From assembly GCF_000346465.2 (NCBI RefSeq), contig NC_034012.1, positions 19,517,157 to 19,581,156 of the forward strand: 64,000 nt of DNA, written 5' to 3'. Shown one piece after another: positions 46,237 through 57,015 of this stretch (positions are counted from its first letter, which is position 1; every line of letters starts with the position of its first letter). The DNA is from Prunus persica (lineage: Eukaryota; Streptophyta; Magnoliopsida; Rosales; Rosaceae). Under the pieces are notes generated by a model. It saw only the letters and a list, made by a program, of their open reading frames with translations. It was not told the DNA's origin and did no database searches. Both the position numbers and the translations under genes were made by a program.

Positions 46237-47376
46237 TGAGGTTAATTGTATAGACCAAAGAAGAACTGTATCACTAAATTAAATGGCATCCCTTTCTTAG
46301 GTCATGTTCTTTGTTTTCTAGTCTATGTGCACTACTGCATGCACATGGAAATGAAAGGGAAATTTCTTCTTCACTTTCCCTTTTTTCCACAAGGAAGACA
46401 AAAAAGCAAGCAAATTAAGTCAATGATGTGTAATTTTATTCTACGAAATTAAATCAGTTTCACATATTTAGCTACATTTGTACAGAGTTACTAATCGTCC
46501 CTATCCAATAAGACATCAAGCATGATGATGTGTCTTTTCGGTCCTATTATATCAGACGAAAAATACAAAATATAATGTGTCTACAAAGAAACGCATTCAG
46601 ATCAATTATACAAGAAATTAATCTGAATGAGATTGTAACATCCCACATCAATTAACGGAGAGGGGGTGATGTACCTTATATGTACATGTACACCTCCAGG
46701 CTTCGGAGTCATGGGAACTCCGAAGTTAAGCGAGTTCGGGCTGGTGCAATCCTAGGATGGGTAACCCATTAGGAAGTTGCTCGTGAGTTTTCAGAAACAA
46801 AACCGTGAGGGCAAAGGATGACCCAAAACTGACAATATCGTGCTACGGTAGAGCCGATCCCGGAATGTGACAGAGATTACCCGCGTGATACTCTCAAAGA
46901 AATGAACTTGCCAAGCAATTCCCATCAACAAGGGAGTTTTAGCAGGATGCCTGAGCACAAGTAGAGGGTGATGATGATCAATATCAATAGGATGGAGAAA
47001 ACTTATGAGAGGTTTATTCATGAGGTCAATTGTATAGACCAAAGAACTGTATCACTAAATTAAATGGCATCCCTTTCTTAGGTCATTTTCTTTGTTTTCT
47101 AGTCTATGTGCACTACTGCATGCACATGGAAATGAAAGGGAAATTTCTTCTTCACTTTCCCTTTTTTACACAAGGAAGACAAAAAAGCAAGCAAATTAAG
47201 TCAATGATGTCTAATTTTATTCTACGAAATTAAATCAATGGGACACATTTAGCTACATTTTTATAGATTTACAAATCGTCCCTATCCAATAAGACATCAA
47301 GCATATTGATGATGTGTCTCTTTCAACCCTATTATATCAGACAAAAAATACAAAATATAATGTGTCTACAAAGAAA
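46237..47376. repeat. Two direct ~356 bp copies around a 429 bp spacer
   Basis: 46237-46591 and 47021-47376 are nearly identical (both include CATGGAAATGAAAGGGAAAT and ACATCAAGCAT). The short phrase CAATATCAATAGGA precedes both. The spacer contains the Cassandra LTR. Short open frames in each copy are coincidental. Confidence 0.85.
46634..46872 (+). mobile_element. Cassandra-type TRIM solo LTR with 5S rRNA-like core
   Basis: The 239 bp unit starts TGTAACATCCCACATC and ends GGAATGTGACA, and is flanked by a perfect 5 bp duplication GAGAT (46629-46633, 46873-46877). Inside, CATGGGAACTCCGAAGTTAA, GCGAGTTCGGGC and AGGATGGGTAACCC correspond to the conserved part of plant 5S rRNA, including the internal promoter. 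That 5S core in a short LTR defines Cassandra. Only one LTR is present, so internal recombination probably removed the rest. Confidence 0.9.
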
Positions 47377-47628
47377 AAGGAAATATATTTTGAATTTGCC
47401 TGAGTCTTGCTAGACTTAAAACATCAGTTAATTATGTTAATTCTTGTCTCTAAATATATCATTTTGTAAATTAACAAGATAATGCAAGGTAACCACTATA
47501 AATAATTAATGCTTGTAAGCAAATATCCTTCACCATATTTCCATGCATGCTTTATTTGGCTTTGCTTTATCTTTGTCCTAAATAGTTGTGCTTCTTCATC
47601 TTCATCATGACTCTAACTAACATTTATC

Positions 47629-48160
47629 GTGAGAAGCAAATATACTGCTTCATTGTCTTACGGAATTGTGGTGCTTTTACTACACATGAACAATCCTTGC
47701 ATTGGATGCAGTGGGAGGGAAATGCAAGCCCTCCTTGCATTCAAACAAGGCCTTGTGGATGACGACAATCGCCTCCTTTCATGGGGAAGAGAAGTGCAAA
47801 ACAAAGACTGTTGCCAATAGGCCAGAGTCTACTGCAGCAACCACACTGGCCATGTTGTTAAGCTTGATCTTGGAGACCAATTTTTGCAATGTACGATTAG
47901 TCCTAAACTCGTTGAGTTGCAGCATTTGGGGTATTTGAACCTTAGTTACAATAATTTCAGTCGGACCCAAATTCCAGATTTCATTGGGATCATTGAGCAA
48001 TTTAAGATACCTCGATCTCTCTTATGCAAATTTTGGATGTGAAATTCCATATCAACTTGAAAATCTCACACACTTGGAATATCTCGATCTCAGCTCGGAT
48101 GAATATTTTTCCGGGTTGTCTGATGACTCTATTTATGCAAAAAACCTTAATAGGCCCACT
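47629..48160 (+). pseudogene. LRR receptor-like protein, N-terminal fragment
   Basis: From the ATG at 47629 a signal peptide (SLSYGIVVLLLHM) leads into the LRR N-terminal domain (EMQALLAFKQGLVDDDNRLL, KDCCQ). The next codon, expected Trp, is TAG; the frame then continues with VYCSNHTGHVVKLDLG and the first repeats. An extra A near 47983 shifts the frame to SLSNLRYLDLSYANF and LEYLDLSS. After about 48160 the gene is cut by a hAT-like MITE. Architecture fits the Cf/EIX class of surface receptors lacking a kinase. Two lesions plus truncation make it a pseudogene. Confidence 0.85.
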
Positions 48161-49204
48161 TCGACCTTAGTTCCACTTAGTGGTGGGAACGGTTCCGGTT
48201 GGACCGGTTTTTGCCTCAAATTAGAACCGATCCGGTACTATTCATCCGGTTTGGTTTTAATATAAGAAATTTCAAAAACTGTCCGGTTTGGTCCGGTTCG
48301 ATTTTGAACCAGATTATAAAAATTGTTTTTTTAAAATTGTTTTTTTAATACAATTCTCAATTGAAAATTATTTTTTTACTTGAAAATTAACAAATTATTC
48401 AATTTCATATAAAAATAAATACTAAAGTTAGAAAAGAGAGATATTTTTAAATTGAACTTGGATAAATTTTTTTTTTTTTGTGAAATAAAAAATATAGCAT
48501 TAAAAATAAATAAATTATTTTTTAATTTGACCGGTTCGGTTTTTGAAGACATGGAATTGGATCCAAAACCGGTCCAAACCGGTCCGGTTCTTTAAGGACC
48601 CGCCCCGAATTTTCTCAAAACCCGAGACGAACCCTTTGGAATTCCTGACATCACCCCGATGTCAGGCCCACTTACTAAAAACCGAGACTTCCTGCCGAAA
48701 TTTCGGCAGAGTCTCCCCTATAATTTGGACATTTCCCAAAATTTATACCTGCATAAAAACGCATTTAATATCACCAACGGGCAGCATGCACAATATAATC
48801 TCATGCAAATTCACATAAATGGCCTTCGGCCTTCCAATAATTCTCAACAAACTACCAAACACGCTAATAAAACAATTCATGCCTTAAACAAGGCAAACAC
48901 TAAATTCAAATATAAATTATGACTACTAAATTTCAACATGCATCACTTAACCCTTCACATTTCAATATATGAGGTTTTAGCCTCCTAACACAATCACATT
49001 TTCACCTAAATTTCAGGACCAACAACAAGGTCCGAATCAATCTCTCTAAAACAACGTGTCTAACATTTAGTCTGCGGCTGCACCTAATAACCTTAGGCTG
49101 CCTACGTACCCTCCTTGAGGGATCAAGCCACACGTAGTTCTTCCATAAAACCCAATTCCTCACATCGGCGATACCTTATTTCATTTCTCTGTATTTCACA
49201 TATT

Positions 49205-49757
49205 CTCCCCATACGCCGGTACAACCAACGCCACGTATGGGGCCTGTCAACACGCCGGATAACCTACGCCACGTGCGACCATGCCATACTATCATAATAT
49301 CTCCCCATACGCCGGTACAACCAACGCCACGTATGGGGTCTGTCTCAACGCCGGATAACCTACGCCACGCGAGACCTGCACATCATCACATAACTCCCCA
49401 TACGCCGGTACAACCAACGCCATGTATGGGGCCTGTCCCAACGCCGGATAACCTACGCCACGCGGGACCTCAACATCATATTACAAATCTCCCCATACGC
49501 CGGTACAACCAACGCCACGTATGGGGTCTGTCGACACGCCGGATAACCTACGCCACGTGCGACCTCAACGCAATATCACATAGCTCCCCATACGCCGGTA
49601 CAACCAACGCCACGTATGGGGTCTGTCTCAACGCCGGATAACCTACGCCACGTGAGACCTGAACATAATATCACAAATCTCCCCATACGCCGGTACAACC
49701 AACGCCACGTATGGGGCCTGTCCCAACGCCGGATAACCTACGCCACGCGGGACCTCA
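49205..49757. repeat. Six tandem ~95 bp units in the solo LTR
   Basis: CTCCCCATACGCCGGTACAA begins units at 49205, 49301, 49394, 49489, 49584 and 49679. Each unit has two halves containing ACCAACGCCACGTATGGGG and CGCCGGATAACCTACGCCAC. The unit is far more GC-rich than its surroundings. A 134-codon open frame across it (49237-49641) is a repeat artefact. Confidence 0.95.
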
Positions 49758-50944
49758 ATTTCACTTGGTGGTACTTGTAGTAAATCCAACATCCGGGGAG
49801 GTACCTAAAGTAGTGCGTATAGCACTCCAAACTGACATTCTAGACTCTGTTGTACCCTTGTACAACCATATATAATTATAATTATATAAATTAATTCTAA
49901 TATTGTGTAACCCTCCACAACCGTCTAGTACTCGATAATCTCCCCTAGAAAGGTGAGATTACTCCGGGAGACTCACGGTCAACCAAGGGTCAAACTTCTC
50001 TAATCCTGGTCAAACGGACCTGCGGAACCCACGACCTCCAATTTCCGATCCGAAGGTCCCTATGGGTTCTACCAGGTATAGGACACTTGTCCTGCAAGTT
50101 TGGTTCAGATCGGACGGTCAGATTGCTCACGATCGCACGATCTGACAATTTATATAAAATATAAACTTCAAATTATTATTCGGAACATCCGGGGCTCCGA
50201 TTCACGATCCGTGAATTCCTACACGATCCTAGAATTACCTAGATTAACATATATTAAATTTGGGACCATCCGACGGTCCCAACCTATCGAACCCGGATAA
50301 CGCACAATATGCGATTATCCGTTCGATAGTCAAACGACGTCCGAATTGAGATCCGCGAAATCCTACGCACTCGTGACAACCTAAGGATCTCATCGAGACA
50401 CAGTGTCACTTTTTCTACAGTGCCCACGCGCCGCCGCACTCGCTGCCCAAAGCGATAACGCTTCGCCGGAAAATCTCAAAACCACGGCTCCAAACTCCTA
50501 CCCTAGGTATAACACCCTATTTGGAGCCACTTTTGTTCTTGGACCTACCCCAAAAAGTGACCGGAAATGGCCGATCACGGCGGCCGAAGTTCGGCCGATT
50601 TTCAATTCGAAAATCGAGTTGGCTACGCCAAGAATCGATCTAATCCTACCCAACCATCAGCTAGAGCATGAAAATTAGGTGAGAAACCATACCTTGCTCG
50701 TCTGATTTGGTGGCCGGAGGAGGGAGATCGAGCTCCTTGAATTTTGGGTTAAAACCGGTCGGATTTTTGCATTTTCCGGCGAGCACAGGTGGTTCCAGTG
50801 GCTGAGATCGGTCGGGATGGAAAGAGGAGGATGGCACGGTTCTTTTGGGACCGGTGCCACCCTGAGTGGTGGCCGAATGCGGCGGCGGCGGCCCAAAAAC
50901 CACCGCTGTGAACAGTAACCAGGGGGGGCTGTTCTGCGCGCAGG

Positions 50945-50972
50945 AGGGAGAGAGAGAGAGAGAGAGAGAGAA
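50945..50972. repeat. (AG)n microsatellite
   Basis: A nearly pure GA run inside the solo LTR. Confidence 0.9.
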
Positions 50973-51341
50973 AATCTGATTTTATAAAAAAATCTCATTT
51001 CGAAATATTTACGATTGTGCCACTGGGCTTCTTTTGACCATATCTCTCTCGTTACAACTCCGATTCAAGCCTACTACGTGTCTATGAACTCGTCTCAGTA
51101 CGACCTATCCAAAAATACAAGTCACGGTCCCAGACTCTCTCCGGTTAAAAATATGACTAAAATACCCTTAAATAATTAAATAATTAAATAAGGGTTAAAT
51201 TTGGGGAAATTTGGGGTCGGGGTGTTACAGGTTCGGTTTTTGACCAGTTGTTGACTTTTTGGTCAACTCAGTTTTTTTCCGATTTGGTTCGATGCGGTTC
51301 GGCTCGGATTTCTGGTTTGCCGGTTTGAGTGCCCACCCCTA

Positions 51342-51739
51342 GTTTCTATAATGACCCTACCTTGGGCCCCGTTTATATCCAAATTAAGCGTGTGCTGAGA
51401 GTCTCACCTAAAGCTTTACAAGGAACTTGGACCCCAATTTCGATGGCTCACTCAAGTAGATATATAGGAGGTGTTGAAAAATATGTGGTCTTTGGTAATT
51501 ATTTTATAGGTTAGAGGGACTTTTTTTTGTTTTTTGTTTTGTTTTTGTTTTTGTGGTCAAATTGGAATAACATTACCGGCGTAAAAGCCAAAGTTACAAA
51601 GCTAGAGTCCAAACCTAACAGACAACTACAACTAGAAAAATAGAATAGACTATTGTGACAAGCTCACTCACTCCCTTATGATATTGTTATTGATGGACTT
51701 TGGACAAATACAATGATGGATGTGTCTAACACACACACA
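51342..51739. other. Spacer without recognised gene
   Basis: A GT/T-rich run (51520-51555) and otherwise unique-looking DNA. The five bases before 51740, ACACA, are the copia target duplication. Confidence 0.4.
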
Positions 51740-51973
51740 TGTTGGCGTGGCTTGTGGATATTGACTTACTTTCCTTACACACCAAGAATTCCTATTATAA
51801 TTGTAATTGATTTACTTTAATTCCTGATTTCCTACTGTAAATGGATTTAAGAATTTATTATTTACTTGCCCATTCAGGTTTTGTTGTATTATAAATATGA
51901 TCTCCTATAAGGAGAAGAATACACAGAAAATTCCCACAAACAAATATTCTCTCATAGTTTTCATATTTTAGCA
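51740..51973 (+). repeat. 5' LTR of the copia element
   Basis: 234 bp; contains TATAAATATG (about 51891-51900) as a likely promoter. It differs from the 3' LTR at four positions. Confidence 0.95.
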
Positions 51974-52106
51974 TGGTATCAGAGCGGCGATCTTGGGATT
52001 GCTGACTCTAGAAGAATACACAGAAAATTCCCACAAACAAATATTCTCTCATAGTTTTCATATTTTAGCATGGTATCAGAGCGGCGATCTTGGGATTGCT
52101 GACTCT
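51913..52106 (+). repeat. 97 bp tandem duplication creating a second primer site
   Basis: 51913-52009 (end of the 5' LTR plus the primer site and leader) is repeated at 52010-52106. As a result TGGTATCAGAGC occurs at 51974 and again at 52071. The 3' LTR is not affected, so the duplication is internal and probably arose after or during insertion. Confidence 0.93.
51974..51985 (+). other. Primer-binding site, initiator Met-tRNA type
   Basis: TGGTATCAGAGC immediately after the 5' LTR; a duplicated copy lies at 52071-52082. Confidence 0.93.
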
Positions 52107-52130
52107 AGTTTCTAAACCCTAGCTGCCACC

Positions 52131-55100
52131 ATGGGGGAGGATGACTCTTCTAATCCTCATGGCGGTAGCACCACTGCTTCCTCCTCTCCTTCTCAACCAA
52201 CCATAGCCGAGTTGAGTGCCCAGGTGGCTCAACTAATACAGATGCAGACTCAGACCTCGAAATTGATCCTAAATCAGGATCCTACCAAGACGACCCCGAC
52301 CTCGACTCAGACGACGACCCCGACCTCGAATCAGACGACGACCTTGAACCCGAATCAGACAACGATTCCGACGACAATTACCTATGAAGCTTCCGCTGCG
52401 CAGATTGGCATAAAGTTGGATGGCACCAACTATGCCCTATGGTCCCAAGTTGTAGAGTTGTATATCTCCGGCAAAGACAAATTGGGATATATTAATGGCG
52501 ATCTTCCACAACCTCCTTCGACCGCTCCAACGTTTCCTCGCTGGCGCACCGAGAACTCTATTGTGAAGGGATGGCTCATCAATTCTCTGGAGCAGAGCTT
52601 GATTGGCAATTTCATTCGTTTTTCGACGGCAAAAGCAGTGAGGGATGCAATTGCCACAACTTACTATGATGGCACTGACACCTCTCAGGTTTATGATCTG
52701 AAACGACGAGTCTCTCGTATGCGACAAGCTGGTGGCTCCATTGAAACCTATTACAATACTCTCCAAAGCTTATGGAGAGAAATTGATTTTCGTCATCCAA
52801 ATATGATGGAGTATGAAAGTGATATCAAGCGCTATAATGATATTCTGCAGGAAGATCGAGTTTACATATTTTTGGATGGCCTTGATGATCGTCTTGATAA
52901 GGCCTGAAGTGATGTTCTTCACATGACTCCATTCCCTACTGTTGACCAAGCTTATGCCTATGTTCGCCGTGAAGATGTTCTACAAGCAGTGATGATGGGT
53001 TCATCCGATCGAGCCACTGGTGCTAGCTTAGCAGCCAAGAGTGTGCCTCGATCAGGTCCCCCTACTCGTGCCGGACAGCCCCATAATTCCTCTACTGCGG
53101 CCCACCTTCAGATCCAGTCATATGCTACTGCTGTTGGTGCGCCACTTCCTAAAACCATCCCACCTTCCCGTCCCAAGGCTCCGACTGATGGAAGTGGTTG
53201 CACGCACTGTAGCAACCTCAAACATACCCGTGACACCTGTTTTAAGCTAAATGGTTATCCTGATTGGTGGGAGGACCTCCGTGCTTGCAAGCTCAGAGAA
53301 ACTGCTAGTAATTCCGGCCGTGCTGCTCTTGTCTCTACCGAACCCCCATTAGCCTTGTTCCCGCAGGTAGATCCTACTGATAGTCCCGCGCTTCCGGATG
53401 TCTCAAGTAACTGTGGTTATGCATTTCATACTTCTGATCTACGAGATACTACTGGTTGGATAATTGATTCTGGCGCCACTGATCATATGACCTTTGATCG
53501 GAATGATTTTTTGCACACCACTACACCCCGCCGCACAAGTATTGCCAATGCAAATGGAGTTACCTATCCTGTGACAGGGGCCGGCACTGTTGCCCTTTCA
53601 CCTTCTCTGTCCCTTTCTAATACTCTACTCATTCCATCTTTGTCCAATAAATTAATGTCTGTGAGTCAGGCAACTGAACAACTAAATTGTTATGCACTAA
53701 TTTATCCCAATTTTTGTTTACTACAGGATATTCTCACCAAGGAGATCATTGGGCGCGGTACTAAAAGAGGGGGGCTATACTATGTGGATGACTTCAGTAT
53801 GGGACATGCCAATAGTGTGAAGCATCCATCTGATGACAAGCACCGACAAATTTGGCTATGGCACCGACGTTTGGGGCATCCATCTTTTGGTTATATGAGA
53901 CACTTATTGCCCGAGTTGTTTTCTGTATTTAAGGACTCAGATTTTAAATGTGACACTTGCATTCTAGCCAAGAGTCATAGAGCATCCTATCCTTTAAGTA
54001 TGAATAAAAGTACTATTCCTTTTGCTTTAATTCATTCTGATGTTTGGGGACCCTCACCTATTTCTACTCATTCCAGTATTCGTTGGTTTGTCACATTCAT
54101 AGATGATTGTACAAGGATGACATGGCTTTATTTGATGAAAAATAAGAATGAAGTGTTTTCCTTGTTCCAATCCTTTCACAAACAGATGGAAACACAGTTC
54201 AATGCTCGAATACAGATTCTTCGCTCTGACAATGGTGGAGAATTTGTTAATCATGATTTTCAGACTTACTTCCAGACACATGGCATTATTCATGAGACAA
54301 CTTGCCCCCAGACACCACAACAAAATGGTGTTGCCGAACGGAAGAATCGTCATCTCCTTGAAACAACCCGTGCTCTTCTCATTGGTGGCCATGTTCCTCG
54401 TCATCACTGGGATGATGCTATCGTCACTGCTGTCCACCTTATCAACCGCATGCCATCTGGGGTCTTGAACTTCAAAACTCCATTACAAGTGCTCGCGCAA
54501 CACGGGCCTCTGCCCTCTGTTTTGGTGCTTACCCCTCGCATTTTTGGCTGTGTGGCCTTCGTTCATCTCCACAAAAATCAACGAAGCAAACTTGATCCAT
54601 GTGCGCTTCGTTGTGTTTTTTTGGGTTATGCCACTCATCAGAAAGGCTACAGATGTTATCACCCTCCTACCCGGCGAACCTATGTCACTTTGGATGTCAC
54701 CTTTCTGGAATCAGATATGTTCTTCTATGACCCAGCATCTAATTCTACTCTTCAGGGGGAGATACCGAATGAAGAGCTCAATTGGAGCAGCTTGGAAAAT
54801 GAGGATATTCATCTATGCACGAAGATTGCTCTCGGCCAAGAAACAATAACAATCGATCGTCCCGAGTCTGGCACGTGCGAATGCTCTCTGCCAAACAACG
54901 ATCGATCGCCTAACCCTTGCGAAGATGTTTTTGATTCGAGTCATACTATTGCAGACAACTCAGAACAACAAGATGAAGACCCCCCCTCTCATTCAACAGT
55001 ACCAACGGACCAATCTCCTGAGAATATCTTTGAGGTAAATACTCCTACTAGACATGTGCATTTAGAGGATAAAACTATTGGATATCAATTACCTTTCAGG

Positions 55101-56774
55101 CAAAATCGTGGGAAGCCACCAAACTGTTATTGACCTGATATTGGCAAGACATCCAAGTATCCAATTGCAAATCATGTATCCACTGAGAAGCTGTCTGAAC
55201 CACTCAAGGCTTATGTGCATCAGTTATCTGCTATCCATATTCCAACCAAGGTCTCTGAAGCATTGAAAGATCCTAAGTGGGTCCAAGCTATAAAAGAGGA
55301 GATGAAAGCTCTTGAGAAAAATCAGACTTGGACATTGGAGACTATACCACGCGAAAAAAAGACTATCGGATGTAGATGGGTGTTTACTATAAAACATAAT
55401 GCAGATGGATCTATCGAGCGATACAAGGCAAGACTTGTGGCAAAAGGGTACACACAGACCTATGGTATAGACTATGAAGAAACTTTTGCACCAGTTGCAA
55501 AGTTAAACACCGTCAGAGTCTTATTGTCCCTTGCAGCTAATTTGGATTGGCCACTACACCAGTTTGATGTAAAGAATGCTTTTCTACATGGCGAACTCAC
55601 GGAGGAGGTGTACATGGACATTCCTCCTGGATATAATACTACTCAGACTGGAACAGTTTGCAGGTTACGAAAAGCATTGTATGGATTGAAACAGTCACCA
55701 CGTGCATGGTTTGGACGGTTCACCATGGCAATGAAGAACAATGGTTTCAAACAGTGCAACTCAGATCATACTCTGTTCTTGAAACATCGGAAAGGGAAGG
55801 TAACAGCATTAATAATCTATGTTGATGATATGATTATTACTGGGAATGATAAACAGGAAATATCACAGCTACAAGACTATTTGGCTACTGAGTTTGAGAT
55901 GAAGGATCTGGGTGGACTCAAGTATTTCTTGGGAATTGAGGTGGCTCGATCGCAGCAAGGCATATTTCTCTCTCAAAGGAAATATGTCTTGGACTTGTTG
56001 ACGGACATAGGAACGCTAGATTGCAAACCTGCGGACACTCCTATTGTTCAGAATCATCATCTTGGAGAATATCCGGATCAAGTTCCAACTAACAAAGAAA
56101 GATACCAAAGGTTAGTGGGAAGATTGATCTATTTGTCACATACTCGACCAGACATTGCTTATGCGGTGAGCGTTGTCAGTCAATTTATGCACTCTCCAAG
56201 TGAAGACCACATGAATGCAGTTCTTCGGATACTTAGATATTTAAAGTCTGCACCTAGAAAAGGACTTATGTTCTCAAAGCATGGTCATCTAAATATTGAT
56301 GGTTATTCAGATGCAGATTGGGCAGGTAATGTAACAGATAGAAAATCCACATCGGGTTACTTCACATTCGTGGGAGGTAATTTGGTGACATGGAGGAGCA
56401 AGAAACAGAATGTAGTAGCTTTATCCAGTGCAGAAGCCGAGTTCAGAGGCATGACTAAAGGGATTTGTGAACTTCTTTGGTTAAGAAAGTTGCTTACTGA
56501 ACTTGGGTATAAACCTACATCCACAATGGACCTCTTTTGTGACAACAAGGCTGCTATAGCCATTGCACAGAATCCGGTTCAACATGATCGTACTAAACAT
56601 GTTGAGGTGGATCGACACTTCATCAAACAGAAGCTTGAGGCTAAAGTGTTTCAGTTTCCTTTTGTGAAATCCGAGGATCAATTGGCGGATATTTTGACAA
56701 AGGCAATTTCCAGTAAAGCATTTCACAATTCACTGGATCAGTTGGGCATTGGCGACATCTATGCACCAACGTGA
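52131..56774 (+). pseudogene. Copia gag-pol polyprotein gene with two in-frame TGA stops
   Basis: One frame of 1547 codons holds the whole copia polyprotein: Gag (52131 on, TYEASAAQIGIKLDGTNYAL), CCHC knuckle (CTHCSNLKHTRDTC, about 53200), aspartic protease (IIDSGATDHM, about 53460), gag-pre-integrase (WLWHRRLGHPSF), integrase core (HSDVWGP, LRSDNGGEF, TPQQNGVAERKNRH), reverse transcriptase (WVFTIKHNADGSIERYKARL, YVDDMIITGN) and RNase H (DWAGNVTDRKSTSGY, DRTKHVEVDRHF). The protein would form particles and copy the RNA into DNA. TGA codons at 52905 and 55131 split it into three open pieces; flanking residues align in frame, so each looks like a point substitution. Products would be truncated; the element could move only with help in trans. 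Confidence 0.95.
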
Positions 56775-56781
56775 GGGGGAG
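56773..56781 (+). other. Polypurine tract
   Basis: GAGGGGGAG directly before the 3' LTR start at 56782, the expected plus-strand primer. It overlaps the end of the pol frame. Confidence 0.85.
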
Positions 56782-57015
56782 TGTTGGCGTGACTTGTGGA
56801 TATTGACTTACTTTCCTTACACACCAAGAATTCCTATTATAATTGTAATTGATTTACTTTAATTCCTGATTTCCTACTGTAAATGGATTTAGAAATTTAT
56901 TATTTACTTGCCCATTCAGGTTTTGTTGTATTATAAATATGACCTCCTATAAGGAGAAGAATACACAGAAAATTCCCACAAACAAATATTCTCTCATAGT
57001 TTTCATATTTTAGCA
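56782..57015 (+). repeat. 3' LTR of the copia element
   Basis: 234 bp, starts TGTTGGCGTGAC and ends TTAGCA; followed by the target duplication ACACA. Confidence 0.95.

Larger units (their letters stand above)
48591..51229 (-). mobile_element. Long gypsy-type solo LTR, 2639 bp
   Basis: On the minus strand it starts TGTAACACCCCGACCCC; the end GGGGCGGGTCCTTAAA is probably a mutated CA end. A 5 bp duplication GGTTC flanks it (48586-48590, 51230-51234). It shares long stretches with 916-2769 and 58240-60798. There is no internal region or coding sequence. The LTR end GGGTCCT is followed by a primer site in the copy at 2769, which supports its identity as an LTR. Confidence 0.7.
48178..51341. mobile_element. 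hAT-like MITE split by a long solo LTR
   Basis: The left end TAGTGGTGGGAACGGTT and the complement of the right end, TAGGGGTGGGCAC, form an inverted repeat. The interior is rich in CCGGTT/GGTTCGG phrases, a well-known plant hAT-like repeat type. Without the nested LTR it would be about 520 bp. The flanking octamers GTTCCACT and GTTTCTAT agree at five of eight positions, so a decayed 8 bp duplication is possible. Confidence 0.55.
51740..57015 (+). mobile_element. Full-length Ty1/copia retrotransposon
   Basis: Two 234 bp LTRs (51740-51973, 56782-57015; four differences counted by eye) start TGTTGGCG and end TTAGCA. They are flanked by ACACA (51735-51739, 57016-57020). A primer site TGGTATCAGAGC follows the 5' LTR; a purine tract GAGGGGGAG precedes the 3' LTR. 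Between them one continuous gag-pol frame is interrupted only by two TGA codons. The near-identical LTRs point to a recent insertion. Confidence 0.97.

Noticed and set aside
46690..46800. Functional 5S rRNA gene
   Set aside because: The 5S-like stretch is incomplete and diverged and lies inside an LTR with its own target duplication; it is a Cassandra core, not an rRNA gene.
49237..49641. 134-codon open frame on the plus strand
   Set aside because: It runs through six tandem DNA repeats and simply translates the repeat unit; no independent sign of coding.
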